A stretch of DNA of 64,000 bases from Ramlibacter tataouinensis TTB310 (GTDB taxonomy: Bacteria; Pseudomonadota; Gammaproteobacteria; Burkholderiales; Burkholderiaceae_C). Both the position numbers and the translations under genes were made by a program. This document shows, in pieces, positions 22,856-32,451 of the stretch. The number at the start of each line of letters is the position of its first letter. The first letter of the stretch is position 1. Location: the NCBI RefSeq assembly GCF_000215705.1, contig NC_015677.1, forward strand, positions 2,988,001 through 3,052,000. Direction: 5' to 3'. The notes beneath the pieces were generated by a model. That model saw only the letters and a list, made by a program, of their open reading frames with translations, searched no databases and was not told the origin of the DNA.

Positions 22856-23512
22856 ATGATAGCGGGCAGAAACGGATCGCCAGTGCCCGCCGCCCTCACC
22901 CTGCAGTCCCTCCCGTTGTTCCCATTGGGCACGGTGCTCTTTCCGGGCGGACTGCTGCCGCTGCGCATCTTCGAGGTGCGCTACCTGGACATGATCGGCC
23001 GCTGCCACAAGGCCGGCGCACCCTTCGGGGTGGTGTCGCTGACCCAGGGCCAGGAGGTGCGGCAGCCGGGCAGCCGCGAGGCGTTCGCGACCGTCGGCAC
23101 GCTGGCCACCATCAGCGCGCTGGAAACGCCCCGGCCCGGGCTGATGATGATCCGCGCCAGCGGTACCCGGCGCTTTCGCATCACCGCCAGCGACCAGCTC
23201 AAGCACGGCCTGTGGGTGGCCGACGTGGAAAGCCTGGGCGACGACCTGTCCGTCCCGGTGCCGCCCGACCTGCAGGGCACGGCCGATGCGCTGGGCAAGG
23301 TGATCCGGTCGCTGCAGGAAAAAGCCGAATCGGCCGACCAGCTGCCGATCCAGGGCCCCTGGCGCCTGCAGGACTGCGGCTGGGTGGCCAACCGCTGGTG
23401 CGAGCTGCTGCCGCTGCCGGTGGCGCTCAAGCAGCGCATGATGGAACTGGACAACCCCCTGGTGCGCCTGGAGCTGGTGAGCGACGTGCTGGCGCGGATG
23501 GGGATCGCCTGA
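22856..23512 (+). CDS. LON N-terminal substrate-binding domain protein
   Basis: A 218-residue protein made of just the LON N-domain, without the AAA+ or protease parts of Lon. LQSLPLFPLGTVLFPGGLLP and LRIFEVRYLDMIGRC are the hallmark N-terminal strands. The C-terminal helices run to LVRLELVSDVLARMGIA. The ATG at 22856 has GAAGG 7 nt upstream and is preferred over an in-frame ATG at 22829 that overlaps yggT. Such stand-alone proteins are common in proteobacteria and their function is unproven. galE starts 5 nt downstream. Confidence 0.88.
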   Translation: MIAGRNGSPVPAALTLQSLPLFPLGTVLFPGGLLPLRIFEVRYLDMIGRCHKAGAPFGVVSLTQGQEVRQPGSREAFATVGTLATISALETPRPGLMMIRASGTRRFRITASDQLKHGLWVADVESLGDDLSVPVPPDLQGTADALGKVIRSLQEKAESADQLPIQGPWRLQDCGWVANRWCELLPLPVALKQRMMELDNPLVRLELVSDVLARMGIA

Positions 23513-23517
23513 GCGGC

Positions 23518-24537
23518 ATGAACGCCCGCGTCCTGGTGACCGGCGGTGCCGGCTACATCGGCTCGCACACGGCCGTGGTGCTGATGCAGGCCGGGCTGGA
23601 CGTGGTGATCCTGGACAACCTGTGCAACAGCAGCGCGCTGGTGCTGGACCGGCTGGAGCGCGTCTGCAGCCGCCGGCCGGAGTTCGTGCAGGCCGACGCG
23701 CGCGACGCGGCGGCCCTGGACGGCGTGTTCGCCCGGCACCGCATCGACGGCGTCATCCATTTCGCCGGCCTCAAGGCGGTGGGCGAGTCCGTGGCGCAGC
23801 CGCTGCGGTATTTCGACAACAACCTGGGCAGCACCGTCACCCTGCTGCAGGCCATGGAACGGGCCGGCGTACGGCGCCTGGTCTTCAGCTCCTCGGCGAC
23901 GGTGTACGGCGATGCCAGCGCCAGCCCCATCCCGGAGACCGCGCCGCTGGCGGTGACCAACCCGTACGGTCGCTCCAAGCTGATGTGCGAGGACATGCTG
24001 CGCGACCTGGCCCAGGCGGATCCGCGTTGGCACATCGCCATCCTGCGCTACTTCAACCCGGTCGGCGCCCACCCCAGCGGCCTGATCGGCGAGTCGCCGC
24101 GGGGCACGCCCGCCAACCTGATGCCCTACCTGGTGCAGGTGGCCGGCGGGCAGCGCGAGAGCCTGCAGATCTTCGGCAGCGACTACCCCACGCCGGACGG
24201 CACCGGCGTGCGCGATTTCATCCACGTCATGGACCTGGCCGAGGGTCACCTGGCCGCCTTGCGCTACCTGGAGCGCAAGGGGACGGGCATCACGGTCAAC
24301 CTGGGGACCGGCCGCGGCGTCAGTGTCAGGCAGATGCTCGACACCTTCCAGCGCGTCACCGGACGCGCCGTCGCACACCGCTATGCCGACCGGCGCCCTG
24401 GGGACGTGGCCGTTTGCTACGCGGACGCCGGCCGGGCCCTGCAGCACCTGGGCTGGCAGGCCCGGCTCGGGCTGGAGCGCATGTGCGAGGACGCCTGGCG
24501 CTGGCAGGCGCAAAACCCGGCGGGCTACGGAGGCTGA
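23518..24537 (+). CDS. galE: UDP-glucose 4-epimerase
   Basis: A 339-residue SDR epimerase interconverting UDP-glucose and UDP-galactose (or the GlcNAc pair). The NAD motif VLVTGGAGYIGSHTAVVLMQ, FSSSATVYGDA (Ser/Thr) and TNPYGRSKLMCEDML (the Tyr-x-x-x-Lys pair) are present, as is RYFNPVGAHPSGLIGE. It heads the polysaccharide gene group and probably supplies a nucleotide sugar to it. The next gene starts directly after its stop. Confidence 0.95.
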   Translation: MNARVLVTGGAGYIGSHTAVVLMQAGLDVVILDNLCNSSALVLDRLERVCSRRPEFVQADARDAAALDGVFARHRIDGVIHFAGLKAVGESVAQPLRYFDNNLGSTVTLLQAMERAGVRRLVFSSSATVYGDASASPIPETAPLAVTNPYGRSKLMCEDMLRDLAQADPRWHIAILRYFNPVGAHPSGLIGESPRGTPANLMPYLVQVAGGQRESLQIFGSDYPTPDGTGVRDFIHVMDLAEGHLAALRYLERKGTGITVNLGTGRGVSVRQMLDTFQRVTGRAVAHRYADRRPGDVAVCYADAGRALQHLGWQARLGLERMCEDAWRWQAQNPAGYGG

Positions 24538-25662
24538 GTGGCGGAGCCGCGCGTCGCACCGCGCGTGATGCTGGTCATCACCAAGGGGGAAACCGGCGGC
24601 GCACAGACCCATGTGCTGGCGCTGTGCCAGGCGCTGGCGGGCCGCGCCGACATAAACGTGGTCATCGGCGGGACCTCGGCCGACTCTCCGCTGGCCCGGG
24701 CCCTGCGGCAAGCCGGCGTGCCCACGCGTACCCTGCCCGCCCTGCGCAACTCCCTGTCGCCCTGGGCGGTCGCGAGGGCGACGCGGGACCTGCTGCGGCT
24801 GCTGCGCGAGAGGCCGCCCGACCTTTTGCACGCCCACAGCGCCGTGGCTGGCGTGGTCGCGCGGCTGGCCGGCTGGATCGCCCGGGTCCCCGTGGTCTAC
24901 ACCGTGCACGGTTTCGGCTTCAAGCCGCAGGCGCCTGCGCTGCAGCGCCGCATGGCCTTCCTGGCCGAGTGGACCCTGGCGCCCCTGACCCGCCGGATGG
25001 TCTGTGTGTCGCACCACGAGCGGGCGCTGGCCGCCCGGTTGCCCCTGCCGGCGCAACGGGTCAGCGTCATCCCGAACGCCGTGGTCGACACGCCTCACCG
25101 GGCGTCGCCGGCACGCGAGCCGGCCCGCATCGTGATGGTGGCCCGCTTCGCCGCGCCCAAGCGGCCGGATCTGCTGTTGCGGGCCGCCGCCCTGTTGCGC
25201 GACCAGCAGCGGCACGAGGCCCTCCTGACCCTGATCGGCGACGGGCCCGAGCTGGTGAAGTGCCAGGCCCTGGCGCGTGAGTTCGGCCTGGCCGCGGCCC
25301 GGTTTCCCGGCGACGTGTCGGACGTGCCCGAGCGCCTGGCGCAGCATGAGGTGTTCGTGCTGCTGTCCGACCACGAGGGACTGCCGATTTCCGTGCTGGA
25401 AGCCATGCGGTCCGGCCTGGCCATCGTGGCCAGCGACCTCCCGGGCATCCGCGAGCTGGTGCGAACCGGACAGGAAGCGTTGCTCGTACCCAACGATCCT
25501 GCCGCCGTGGCGCAGGCGCTGGCCCGGCTTGCGGCCTCACCGGAACTGCGTTCGCGCCTGGGACAGGGGGCCCGCCGTCGCTACGAGACATTGTTCACGC
25601 CCGGCACGATGGTGGATGCGGTGCTCAACCTCTATGGTCAAATTGCAGCCCATGAGCCGTAG
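24538..25662 (+). CDS. Glycosyltransferase, GT4 family
   Basis: A 374-residue GT-B fold retaining glycosyltransferase for surface polysaccharide synthesis. The N-terminal acceptor domain has LVITKGETGGAQTHVLALCQ. The C-terminal donor domain (about 200-350) has IVMVARFAAPKRPDLLLRA, LIGDGPELVKCQALA and the family motif DHEGLPISVLEAMRSGLAI. The proposed start is a GTG directly after the galE stop with GGAGG 4 nt upstream; an ATG 10 codons later (24568) is the alternative. Donor and acceptor are unknown. It overlaps the sugar-phosphate transferase gene by 11 nt. Confidence 0.9.
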   Translation: MAEPRVAPRVMLVITKGETGGAQTHVLALCQALAGRADINVVIGGTSADSPLARALRQAGVPTRTLPALRNSLSPWAVARATRDLLRLLRERPPDLLHAHSAVAGVVARLAGWIARVPVVYTVHGFGFKPQAPALQRRMAFLAEWTLAPLTRRMVCVSHHERALAARLPLPAQRVSVIPNAVVDTPHRASPAREPARIVMVARFAAPKRPDLLLRAAALLRDQQRHEALLTLIGDGPELVKCQALAREFGLAAARFPGDVSDVPERLAQHEVFVLLSDHEGLPISVLEAMRSGLAIVASDLPGIRELVRTGQEALLVPNDPAAVAQALARLAASPELRSRLGQGARRRYETLFTPGTMVDAVLNLYGQIAAHEP

Positions 25663-26968
25663 CGCGCCCACCGTGGCCGAACGCAGCAGCCTGGCGTCGC
25701 TGACGGCGCACCGCCAGGGTATCCAGCTGGCCTGGTCGCTGGCGGGCGCCCTGCCCTTGCTTCTGGGGTATTTGATCGCCCTGGGCCTGGAGCACGCCGA
25801 CTGGGTCACCCACCAGTTTCCGCAGACGGTGCTGTGGTGCGCCCTGCCCTACCTGCTGACCGGCCACCTCCTGTACCGAGGCGCGGGGCTGCCCAGCGCC
25901 GAGCGCCGCAGCCTGCTGGTGGTCACCACGGCCGTGCCGTTCCTGCTCACGCCCCTGGGGTTTGCCCTGCTGCAGCAGCCGTACTCGCGCGGAGCGGTGC
26001 TGCTGGTCTATGGCCTGTCCACCGCCTGGTACCTGCTGGGGATGTGGCTGCACAGGGAACGCAGCATGCAGCGGCTGGTCTGCCTGGACCCCGGGATCGC
26101 GCAGAAGCTGCAGGCCCTGGTCGGCGCCGAATGCCTGCAACGGCAGCCCATCCTGCTGGAGCCCTGGCCGGCGGGCGGGCTGGTCCTGGACCAGGGCTGG
26201 CAATTCGACGGCGTGGTGCTGGACCGGCAGGTGCAGGCCGACGCCGCCCGCACACAGTTGCTCAGCCAGCTCAAGCTCGATCACGTGCGGCTGTACAGCA
26301 TCGAGTCCGTGGCCGAAATGCTCAGCGGGCGCAAGGTCAGCCCGGCCGGACAGGACGAACTCTGGCAGATCGACGGCAACCCGGCGTATGACGTCGCCAA
26401 GCGCTGCATCGACCTGGTCGCCGTGCTGCTGACCGTGCCCTTGTGGCTGTCCTTGTCGCTGGTCGTAGGCCTGGCCGTCAAGCTGGATTCGCCCGGCCCG
26501 GCGCTGTTCCGCCAGCAGCGCGTCGGCCGCAACGGACGCAGCTTCTGCCTGTTGAAGTTCCGCAGCATGGTCCATCAGGGCGCCGGCACCCCCGCCCGCT
26601 TCGCGCAACGGGGCGACGACCGCATCACCCGCGTGGGCCGGGTGATCCGCCGCTGGCGGCTGGACGAACTGCCGCAGCTGTGGAACGTGCTGGGCGGCGA
26701 GATGAGCCTGATCGGTCCGCGCCCGGAGCAGACCCAGTTCGTGCAGGGCTTCGCCAGCCGCATCGCCGCCTACCCCTACCGCCACCTGGTGCGCCCCGGC
26801 CTGACCGGCTGGGCGCAGGTGCAGCAAGGCTATGCCGGCAGCGAGGAAGAGACCGTGGTGAAACTCAGCTACGACCTCTACTATGTGGCGCACTACTCCG
26901 TCGCGCTGGACCTGCTGATCGCCTACAAGACGGTGCGGACCATCCTCACGGGCTTCGGTTCGCGTTAG
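25652..26968 (+). CDS. Undecaprenyl-phosphate sugar-1-phosphate transferase
   Basis: A 438-residue polyprenyl glycosylphosphotransferase that starts a repeat unit by moving a sugar-1-phosphate onto undecaprenyl phosphate at the inner membrane. Four or so hydrophobic helices occupy about 25-130. A shortened linker domain follows. The catalytic domain (PF02397 type) begins with the membrane hairpin IDLVAVLLTVPLWLSLSLVV and shows SPGPALFRQQRVGRNGRSF, WRLDELPQLWNVLGGEMSLI, GPRPEQ and RPGLTGWAQVQQGYAG. The ATG at 25652 is used; an in-frame ATG at 25634 is possible. Its stop overlaps the convergent methyltransferase stop in the bases TTAG. It is presumably the initiating enzyme of this locus. Confidence 0.93.
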   Translation: MSRSAPTVAERSSLASLTAHRQGIQLAWSLAGALPLLLGYLIALGLEHADWVTHQFPQTVLWCALPYLLTGHLLYRGAGLPSAERRSLLVVTTAVPFLLTPLGFALLQQPYSRGAVLLVYGLSTAWYLLGMWLHRERSMQRLVCLDPGIAQKLQALVGAECLQRQPILLEPWPAGGLVLDQGWQFDGVVLDRQVQADAARTQLLSQLKLDHVRLYSIESVAEMLSGRKVSPAGQDELWQIDGNPAYDVAKRCIDLVAVLLTVPLWLSLSLVVGLAVKLDSPGPALFRQQRVGRNGRSFCLLKFRSMVHQGAGTPARFAQRGDDRITRVGRVIRRWRLDELPQLWNVLGGEMSLIGPRPEQTQFVQGFASRIAAYPYRHLVRPGLTGWAQVQQGYAGSEEETVVKLSYDLYYVAHYSVALDLLIAYKTVRTILTGFGSR

Positions 26969-27672
26969 AGAACGGCCTTCGCCTCGGCCAAAAGGACATC
27001 GGACCAGATCGGACGCATCTTTACAGCCGCCCTCAATGCCTTGCCTTTGAACGTCGACGCCGCCGAGACGGGGCAACCATGCAGGCCATCGCATTGCAGA
27101 CCAGCGTCGGCCAACACCTTGAGCAGGGTGAACGGGGAAAACCAAGACCGGTGGTCCGTGTTGACCCGCTCCACGCCTTGGACGGCATGGACCGCGTTGC
27201 GAAGGGAAAGCGCGTTGGGCACGGTGACGACGAACTCGGCCCGAGGCAGGCAACTCGCCAAGCGCCGCAGGAACGCGGCCGGATCCGGCAGATGCTCTAT
27301 GACATCCGGCACCAACACCAGGTCCATCTCCCAGCGCGCCAACTGCGCAGCGGCATCAGAGGAAAAGACATCGAGGACATGGACGTTGTTAAAACCAAGC
27401 CCGCGGGCAGTGGTCACGGCGCCAGCGTCGATGTCGATGCCTTCGCAGACGCTGGCACTGCGCGTCAAACGCGCATGCAACCAGCTGCCGTCGGCCACCC
27501 TCCTGGCAATCAATGGGACATGGTCCGCAAAACCGACATGCAGGACACGACGGCCTGCCACTCTGGCAGTCAGCAGGTCGCCACGCGGTTGGTGATGCCC
27601 GATAATTTGCGGCTGGTAGGCAAAATCGTCACTGAAGCATTTCCCGGACAGATAGCCACCGATTTCATGCAT
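26965..27672 (-). CDS. SAM-dependent methyltransferase (class I)
   Basis: A 235-residue class I methyltransferase. The SAM site is VLHVGFADHVPLIAR, the second acidic strand CEGIDIDAGAV, and the post-I/IV segment DLVLVPDVIEHLPDPAAFL. VVTVPNALSLRNAV resembles methyltransferases that act on sugars or lipids in surface-glycan loci. It is the only gene in the locus on the minus strand: its stop overlaps the previous gene by 4 nt and its ATG (27672) lies 25 nt from the divergent glycosyltransferase. The region is lower in GC than the core genes nearby. The substrate is unknown; methylation of a polysaccharide is inferred from context. Confidence 0.85.
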   Translation of the reverse strand: MHEIGGYLSGKCFSDDFAYQPQIIGHHQPRGDLLTARVAGRRVLHVGFADHVPLIARRVADGSWLHARLTRSASVCEGIDIDAGAVTTARGLGFNNVHVLDVFSSDAAAQLARWEMDLVLVPDVIEHLPDPAAFLRRLASCLPRAEFVVTVPNALSLRNAVHAVQGVERVNTDHRSWFSPFTLLKVLADAGLQCDGLHGCPVSAASTFKGKALRAAVKMRPIWSDVLLAEAKAVL

Positions 27673-27697
27673 ACCGTCATTATCGGCCCGGCTCCAC

Positions 27698-28720
27698 TTG
27701 GCACCTAACGTTCTGCTGCTGCTGGAGAACCACGCACTTGGCGGCGTGACCACGATTTGCCGAGCGCTCGCCCTCGCGCTGCAGCGACAGGGCTGGAGAG
27801 TCGAGATGGTGAGCCTGGCCGAAAGCGGCTGGCGGCAGCTCTTCGCATCGGCCCGGCGATGCGACGTGATCCTCGCGAGCCACAACTTCCGGCCGGCCTA
27901 CGTCGGATGGGGTCTGGGACGCATGTTGGGCAAACCGACCGTGGTTTGGTTTCACGGCCCGGTCCAGGAGGTTCTGGCACTCTCGGCCGCTTCGCCGCTC
28001 AAGCGCGCCTGGCTGCGCTTCTTCTATGCGCGTCTGAAGCTCATGGTGTTCGTTTCTGAACAGTCCCGCCTGTCGCTCAGGCGTTTCTTGGGCCAGCAGG
28101 TGCGCCCGGGCGCCGACTTGAGCGTAGTGGCCAATGCGGTACACACCGCCACCATTGCTCCCGCCGCACCGCGGGAGGGCCGCATCGACGAGTCTTCCCG
28201 CGTGCGGCTGGCCTTCGTCGGGCGACTGTCCGCTCAGAAGCATCCGGAACTGTTGCTGGAGGTCCTGCGACGGCTGCCGCGAAAATATGAGCTGACGCTG
28301 CTGGGCGACGGTCCTCTGCTCTCCGAGCTGCAACAACTCGGGCAAGACCTGCTGCAGGCGGGCCGCCTGGCCTTCGGTGGCGCTCGGCCGCATGGCCCGG
28401 ACCTGTACCGGGGCTGGGACCTGACCTTGATGACGTCGCGCTACGAAGGCTACCCGATGTCGGTTTTGGAGTCGATATCGGCAGGCGTGCCTTGCGTGGG
28501 CGTGCCCATCGGGCCGCTGCGCGAGATGCTGGGTGACGATGCCCCCTACTTGCTCGCCCGCGACGCCTGCGCCGAGGCGATTGCCCAGACGGTGTTGGCG
28601 GTGTGCGCGATGCCGCGACGGCGCCTGCAAGCAGACATGGAGCGCGTACTGGCAAGACATCGGATGGAAGACTTTGTAGGGCGCTGGGAACGATTGCTGT
28701 CCTCGGCGGCAGGACGATGA
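27698..28720 (+). CDS. Glycosyltransferase, GT4 family
   Basis: A 340-residue GT-B glycosyltransferase. The N-terminal half has LLLENHALGGVTTICRALAL and WFHGPVQEVLAL. The donor domain has RLAFVGRLSAQKHPELLLEV, LTLLGDGPLLSELQQLGQDL and MTSRYEGYPMSVLESISAG. No ATG is available: the frame opens after a stop at 27653 and the best start is the TTG at 27698. It is divergent from the methyltransferase by 25 nt and overlaps the next gene as ATGA. GC content is lower than in the flanking core genes. Donor and acceptor are unknown. Confidence 0.87.
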   Translation: MAPNVLLLLENHALGGVTTICRALALALQRQGWRVEMVSLAESGWRQLFASARRCDVILASHNFRPAYVGWGLGRMLGKPTVVWFHGPVQEVLALSAASPLKRAWLRFFYARLKLMVFVSEQSRLSLRRFLGQQVRPGADLSVVANAVHTATIAPAAPREGRIDESSRVRLAFVGRLSAQKHPELLLEVLRRLPRKYELTLLGDGPLLSELQQLGQDLLQAGRLAFGGARPHGPDLYRGWDLTLMTSRYEGYPMSVLESISAGVPCVGVPIGPLREMLGDDAPYLLARDACAEAIAQTVLAVCAMPRRRLQADMERVLARHRMEDFVGRWERLLSSAAGR

Positions 28721-29646
28721 AGGTCCACTTCGTTCGGCTTGCGCAGGCCTATCTACCCGAGCTGGACGCCTACGATTCCTTTCTTCGTGCCCTGGGCCAC
28801 CAGGCGTGCCTTCATACGCACGTCGGCACCATCCCGGCCGATGCACAGGTGGTCTGGTGGATGTGCGGCCGTGTGCCTGCAGCCATTTCCCATTCGGCAC
28901 CGGGTGCGTTCCACGTGCATGAGTATTCTTCCGCGTCAGTACCGCCTTTTGCCTGGCTGAAGGATCGCGTCAAGCGTTACCTTCAGCCACGGCCCGACTA
29001 TCGAATCTTCCAGAACGAATGGGTACGTCGCCGCTTTGACTTCCGGGATGGCAGGCCTTCGGAGTTGCGCGACATGGGCGTGGCTCCGGCGTTTCTGGAG
29101 ATGCCGCCACACGGGGTGACGCCGGACCACGATTTCGTTTACCTGGGCGAAATGCGCCGGCTGCGGGGCTTTCTACGGGTGTTTGATGCCTTGGAACTCG
29201 CAGGCTTGCGGGTATTGCTGGTCGGTCAGCTGCCGGACGACTTGGCGCAACGCCTTGGGCCCACCGCATTGAGGACGGTGACCGGTAGGGTTCCGCATGC
29301 CCAGGTGCCTTCCTTGCTGCGAAGGGCACGCGTAGGCTTGAATCTGGTGCCTGACCGCGCGCCCTTCAATTTGCAGACTTCGACCAAGCTGCTGGAATAC
29401 TGCGCTTGCGGCTTGCACGTGCTCTCGACCGACTATCCCTGGGTGCGCGATTTCGCGCGTCAGCGCGGAGGCGACTTCAGTTACCTGGCCGCACCCGCAG
29501 ACCCGCGCAGCGTCATGCAGGACCTGGCCAAAGCCTTGCAGGCTCAGGCTCAGGCGACAGCAGCGGTGGTCGACGTGCGCGCGCTTGCTTGGCCTCGCCT
29601 GCTCGGCGATCTGCACATCTGGCGGACCATTGGCGTGGAACCATGA
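28717..29646 (+). CDS. Glycosyltransferase-like protein
   Basis: A 309-residue protein resembling GT-B glycosyltransferases, mainly in its C-terminal half: DFVYLGEMRRLRGFLRVFD, VLLVGQLPDDLAQRL and the donor-site-like PFNLQTSTKLLEYCACGLHV followed by STDYPWVRDFA. The N-terminal half (MKVHFVRLAQAYLPELDAY and VVWWMCGRVPAAIS) is poorly recognisable. GT1/GT4-type activity is inferred. It is translationally coupled on both sides (ATGA overlaps with the previous glycosyltransferase and the flippase). Base composition is among the lowest in GC in the window; by hand count 28921-28980 has 33 G+C of 60. Confidence 0.75.
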   Translation: MKVHFVRLAQAYLPELDAYDSFLRALGHQACLHTHVGTIPADAQVVWWMCGRVPAAISHSAPGAFHVHEYSSASVPPFAWLKDRVKRYLQPRPDYRIFQNEWVRRRFDFRDGRPSELRDMGVAPAFLEMPPHGVTPDHDFVYLGEMRRLRGFLRVFDALELAGLRVLLVGQLPDDLAQRLGPTALRTVTGRVPHAQVPSLLRRARVGLNLVPDRAPFNLQTSTKLLEYCACGLHVLSTDYPWVRDFARQRGGDFSYLAAPADPRSVMQDLAKALQAQAQATAAVVDVRALAWPRLLGDLHIWRTIGVEP

Positions 29647-30830
29647 CATTAGGACGAACTTCCGCCTGGGTGGCGCTGTCCAGTGCCGCGGCCCTTGGTC
29701 TGCAGGTACTCCTTGGGCTGGTGCTGCTTAAATTGTTCCCGCCCGCAGCGGTGGGCGAGTTCTCGGTCTTGACCCAGATCGCGTTTTATTGGATGACGCT
29801 GGCACTGGCTCAAGGGCCGCTCAAGCTGCTCGCGGACGTGCACCAGCCGCCGCTGGAAGCACTGCGCCGCCTTCTGGCCGCCAGCCTGGGCCGCTGGCTG
29901 TTGCTGCTGCCACTGGCTTGGGTCGCGGTAAGAATGAGTGAACCGGGCGCACTGCTGCATGCCTTGGGTTGGACCACGCTCATAGCCGTTCTGCAGCTCG
30001 GCTGGTATCTGGCTCAGCCGCTGACGCTGCGCATCGGGCATCCGCTTTCGATCGCCTCGGTGCGGATAGCGCCACCGTTGGTGACCTTGCTTGTCGCGCT
30101 GGCGCTCGGTTGGTTCTGGCCGGGGGCGCACGTGAGCGCTCTGCTGCTGTCGGTGACGGCCGGCTATGTCCTGGGTACGCTGTGGCTGCTTCCGCTGCGC
30201 AGCGCTCGGATTCCGCGCATCCAGGGCGCTTCTTCCGCGGTCATCACACAGGGTGATAACCGCAGCACGGCCTTGCGGCTGGCCCATACCGCTGCCGATG
30301 CATTGATCGGCACTTCGATTCTCATCGTGTGGCACCGTATGCACGGTGCGGCGGAGGCAGGCTACTTGGCCGTGCTCCTAAGGATTCTGGGATTCGTTCC
30401 GGCTGTTACGCACGCGGCTTGGGCGCAAGTTCTGCTGGCGCAAAACACGCCGCATCGGCGGGCCTCCCTCAGAGCCGGAATGGGAGGGGCGGCAGTCACG
30501 ACCATGCTGGGCCTGGCTTGCGCCATCGCTTTGCACCTCGACATGCTGTCCTCGGCGTGGAGCGGTCTGTTGCCTTACCTGCTTCCGGTGGTGGCTTGGC
30601 AAGCAGGCGCCTGCATTCTGGCATCGCTAAGCCACCTTCCCTTTCAGCAGGGTCGCGCAAGCGCTTTCTCAGTTGCCGCGATCTGCTATGACCTGCTGCA
30701 GTTGCTGCTGTTGATCCTGCCATTCGTGCTGGGACTGTCGCTGTCACCACAGCTGCACATCGCCGCATTCGGCGGCTTGTCGCTCGCGGGGCTGCTAATG
30801 CTGAGCCTATGGGTCGGGCGGGCGCATTGA
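29643..30830 (+). CDS. Polysaccharide flippase-like membrane protein (Wzx/MATE type)
   Basis: A 395-residue, highly hydrophobic protein with about 10-12 predicted transmembrane helices spread over its whole length. [20 protein letters not shown] with [17 protein letters not shown] at the start is characteristic of the polysaccharide-biosynthesis / MOP flippase superfamily. It probably moves lipid-linked glycan units across the inner membrane. The ATG at 29643 overlaps the preceding stop as ATGA. A separate polymerase gene (Wzy) is not seen in the locus, so this protein's role as flippase rather than polymerase or ligase rests on the N-terminal pattern. lysS follows on the same strand. Confidence 0.75.
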   Translation: MTLGRTSAWVALSSAAALGLQVLLGLVLLKLFPPAAVGEFSVLTQIAFYWMTLALAQGPLKLLADVHQPPLEALRRLLAASLGRWLLLLPLAWVAVRMSEPGALLHALGWTTLIAVLQLGWYLAQPLTLRIGHPLSIASVRIAPPLVTLLVALALGWFWPGAHVSALLLSVTAGYVLGTLWLLPLRSARIPRIQGASSAVITQGDNRSTALRLAHTAADALIGTSILIVWHRMHGAAEAGYLAVLLRILGFVPAVTHAAWAQVLLAQNTPHRRASLRAGMGGAAVTTMLGLACAIALHLDMLSSAWSGLLPYLLPVVAWQAGACILASLSHLPFQQGRASAFSVAAICYDLLQLLLLILPFVLGLSLSPQLHIAAFGGLSLAGLLMLSLWVGRAH

Positions 30831-30855
30831 GGCGCTCCAGGCCCGAACTTACAAT
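30827..30855 (+). promoter_or_regulatory. Predicted lysS promoter
   Basis: TTGAGG (30827-30832) and TACAAT (30850-30855) are separated by exactly 17 nt. The -35 box overlaps the stop codon of the flippase gene. The start codon of lysS lies 66 nt downstream of the -10. Confidence 0.55.
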
Positions 30856-30921
30856 CTTGCCTTTTGCCTGCCCGGCCACGCGATCATCCGCCCCTGTGGA
30901 TCGCTGGCGCACCGCTTCCAC

Positions 30922-32451
30922 ATGTCCGACGTCCACAGTTCGCATAATCCGGCTCCTGACGACAACCAGCTGATCGCCGAGCGCCGCGAAAAACTCAAGG
31001 CCTTGCGCGAAGCGCAGAAGGCCGGTGGCGGCGTCGCCTTCCCGAACGACTTCAAACCCTCCGACCACGCGGCCACGCTGCTGCAGCGGCACGGCCACAA
31101 GGAAGCACCGCAACTGGAAGCCGAGGGCATCACCGCGCGCGTCGCCGGCCGCATGATGCTCAAGCGGGTGATGGGCAAGGCCAGCTTCGCCACCCTGCAG
31201 GACGCCACCGGCCGCCTCCAGGTGTACGTGACCCGCGACGGCGTGGGCGAGGAGGTGTACGCCGCCTTCAAGCACTGGGACCTGGGCGACGTCGTGGGCT
31301 GCGAGGGCAAGGTCTTCAAGACCAAGACCGGCGAGCTGTCCGTCAACGCCACGTCCATCCGGCTGCTCACCAAGAGCCTGCGGCCCATGCCGGACAAGTT
31401 CCACGGCGTGGCCGACCAGGAGGTCAAGTACCGCCAGCGCTACGTGGACCTGATGACCGACGAGGACGCCCGCCGGCGCTTCGTCGCGCGCAGCAAGGCC
31501 GTGGCCGGCATCCGCGACTTCATGGTGCAGCACGGCTTCCTGGAGGTGGAGACGCCCATGCTCCACCCCATTCCCGGCGGAGCCAACGCACGGCCCTTCG
31601 TGACGCACCACAACGCGCTGGACCAGGAGATGTTCCTGCGCATCGCACCCGAGCTGTACCTCAAGCGCCTGATCGTCGGCGGCTTCGAGCGCGTGTTCGA
31701 GATCAACCGCAACTTCCGCAACGAAGGCATCTCGGTGCGCCACAACCCCGAGTTCACCATGATGGAGTTCTACGCGGCGTACTGGAACTACCGCGACCTG
31801 ATGGATTTCACCGAAGCCTTGGTGCGCGACGCGGCCCAGAAAGCGGTGGGTACCCTGCAACTCACCTATGGCGGCAGGCCGGTGGACCTGGCGCAGCCCT
31901 TCGCGCGGCTGACCATCCGCGAGGCCATCGTCGCGCACACCGGGGCGGGCGACAACGTCGACAATCGCGACTGGCTGACCGGCGCACTGCGCAAGGCCGG
32001 CCTCACCGAGGAGAAGCACGGGCTGGCGGGCCGCTCGCTGGCCAGCCTGCAGGTGCTGTACTTCGAGGAGACGGTGGAAGAAAAGCTCTGGCAGCCCACG
32101 TTCATCATGGAGCACCCCACGGAGATCTCGCCGCTGGCCCGCGCCAACGACCAGCGGCCCGAGGTGACCGAGCGCTTCGAGCTGTACATCACCGGACGCG
32201 AGTTCGGCAACGGCTTCTCCGAGCTCAACGACGCCGAGGAACAGACGGCGCGCTTCGCCGCCCAGGTCAACGCCAAGGACGCGGGCGATGACGAGGCCAT
32301 GTTCTTCGACCACGACTTCGTGCGCGCGCTGGAGTACGGCATGCCGCCCACGGGCGGCTGCGGCATCGGCATCGACCGGCTGATGATGCTGCTCACCGAC
32401 AGCCCCAGCATCCGCGACGTGATCCTGTTCCCGGCGCTGCGCCGGGAATGA
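30922..32451 (+). CDS. lysS: Lysyl-tRNA synthetase, class II
   Basis: A 509-residue class II synthetase charging tRNA-Lys. The N-terminal OB-fold anticodon domain (about 70-185) has [20 protein letters not shown]. The catalytic core shows motif 1 region [20 protein letters not shown], motif 2 [20 protein letters not shown] and motif 3 [19 protein letters not shown]. Length is typical. The stop overlaps the start of the Hsp70-like gene as ATGA. Confidence 0.98.
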   Translation: MSDVHSSHNPAPDDNQLIAERREKLKALREAQKAGGGVAFPNDFKPSDHAATLLQRHGHKEAPQLEAEGITARVAGRMMLKRVMGKASFATLQDATGRLQVYVTRDGVGEEVYAAFKHWDLGDVVGCEGKVFKTKTGELSVNATSIRLLTKSLRPMPDKFHGVADQEVKYRQRYVDLMTDEDARRRFVARSKAVAGIRDFMVQHGFLEVETPMLHPIPGGANARPFVTHHNALDQEMFLRIAPELYLKRLIVGGFERVFEINRNFRNEGISVRHNPEFTMMEFYAAYWNYRDLMDFTEALVRDAAQKAVGTLQLTYGGRPVDLAQPFARLTIREAIVAHTGAGDNVDNRDWLTGALRKAGLTEEKHGLAGRSLASLQVLYFEETVEEKLWQPTFIMEHPTEISPLARANDQRPEVTERFELYITGREFGNGFSELNDAEEQTARFAAQVNAKDAGDDEAMFFDHDFVRALEYGMPPTGGCGIGIDRLMMLLTDSPSIRDVILFPALRRE

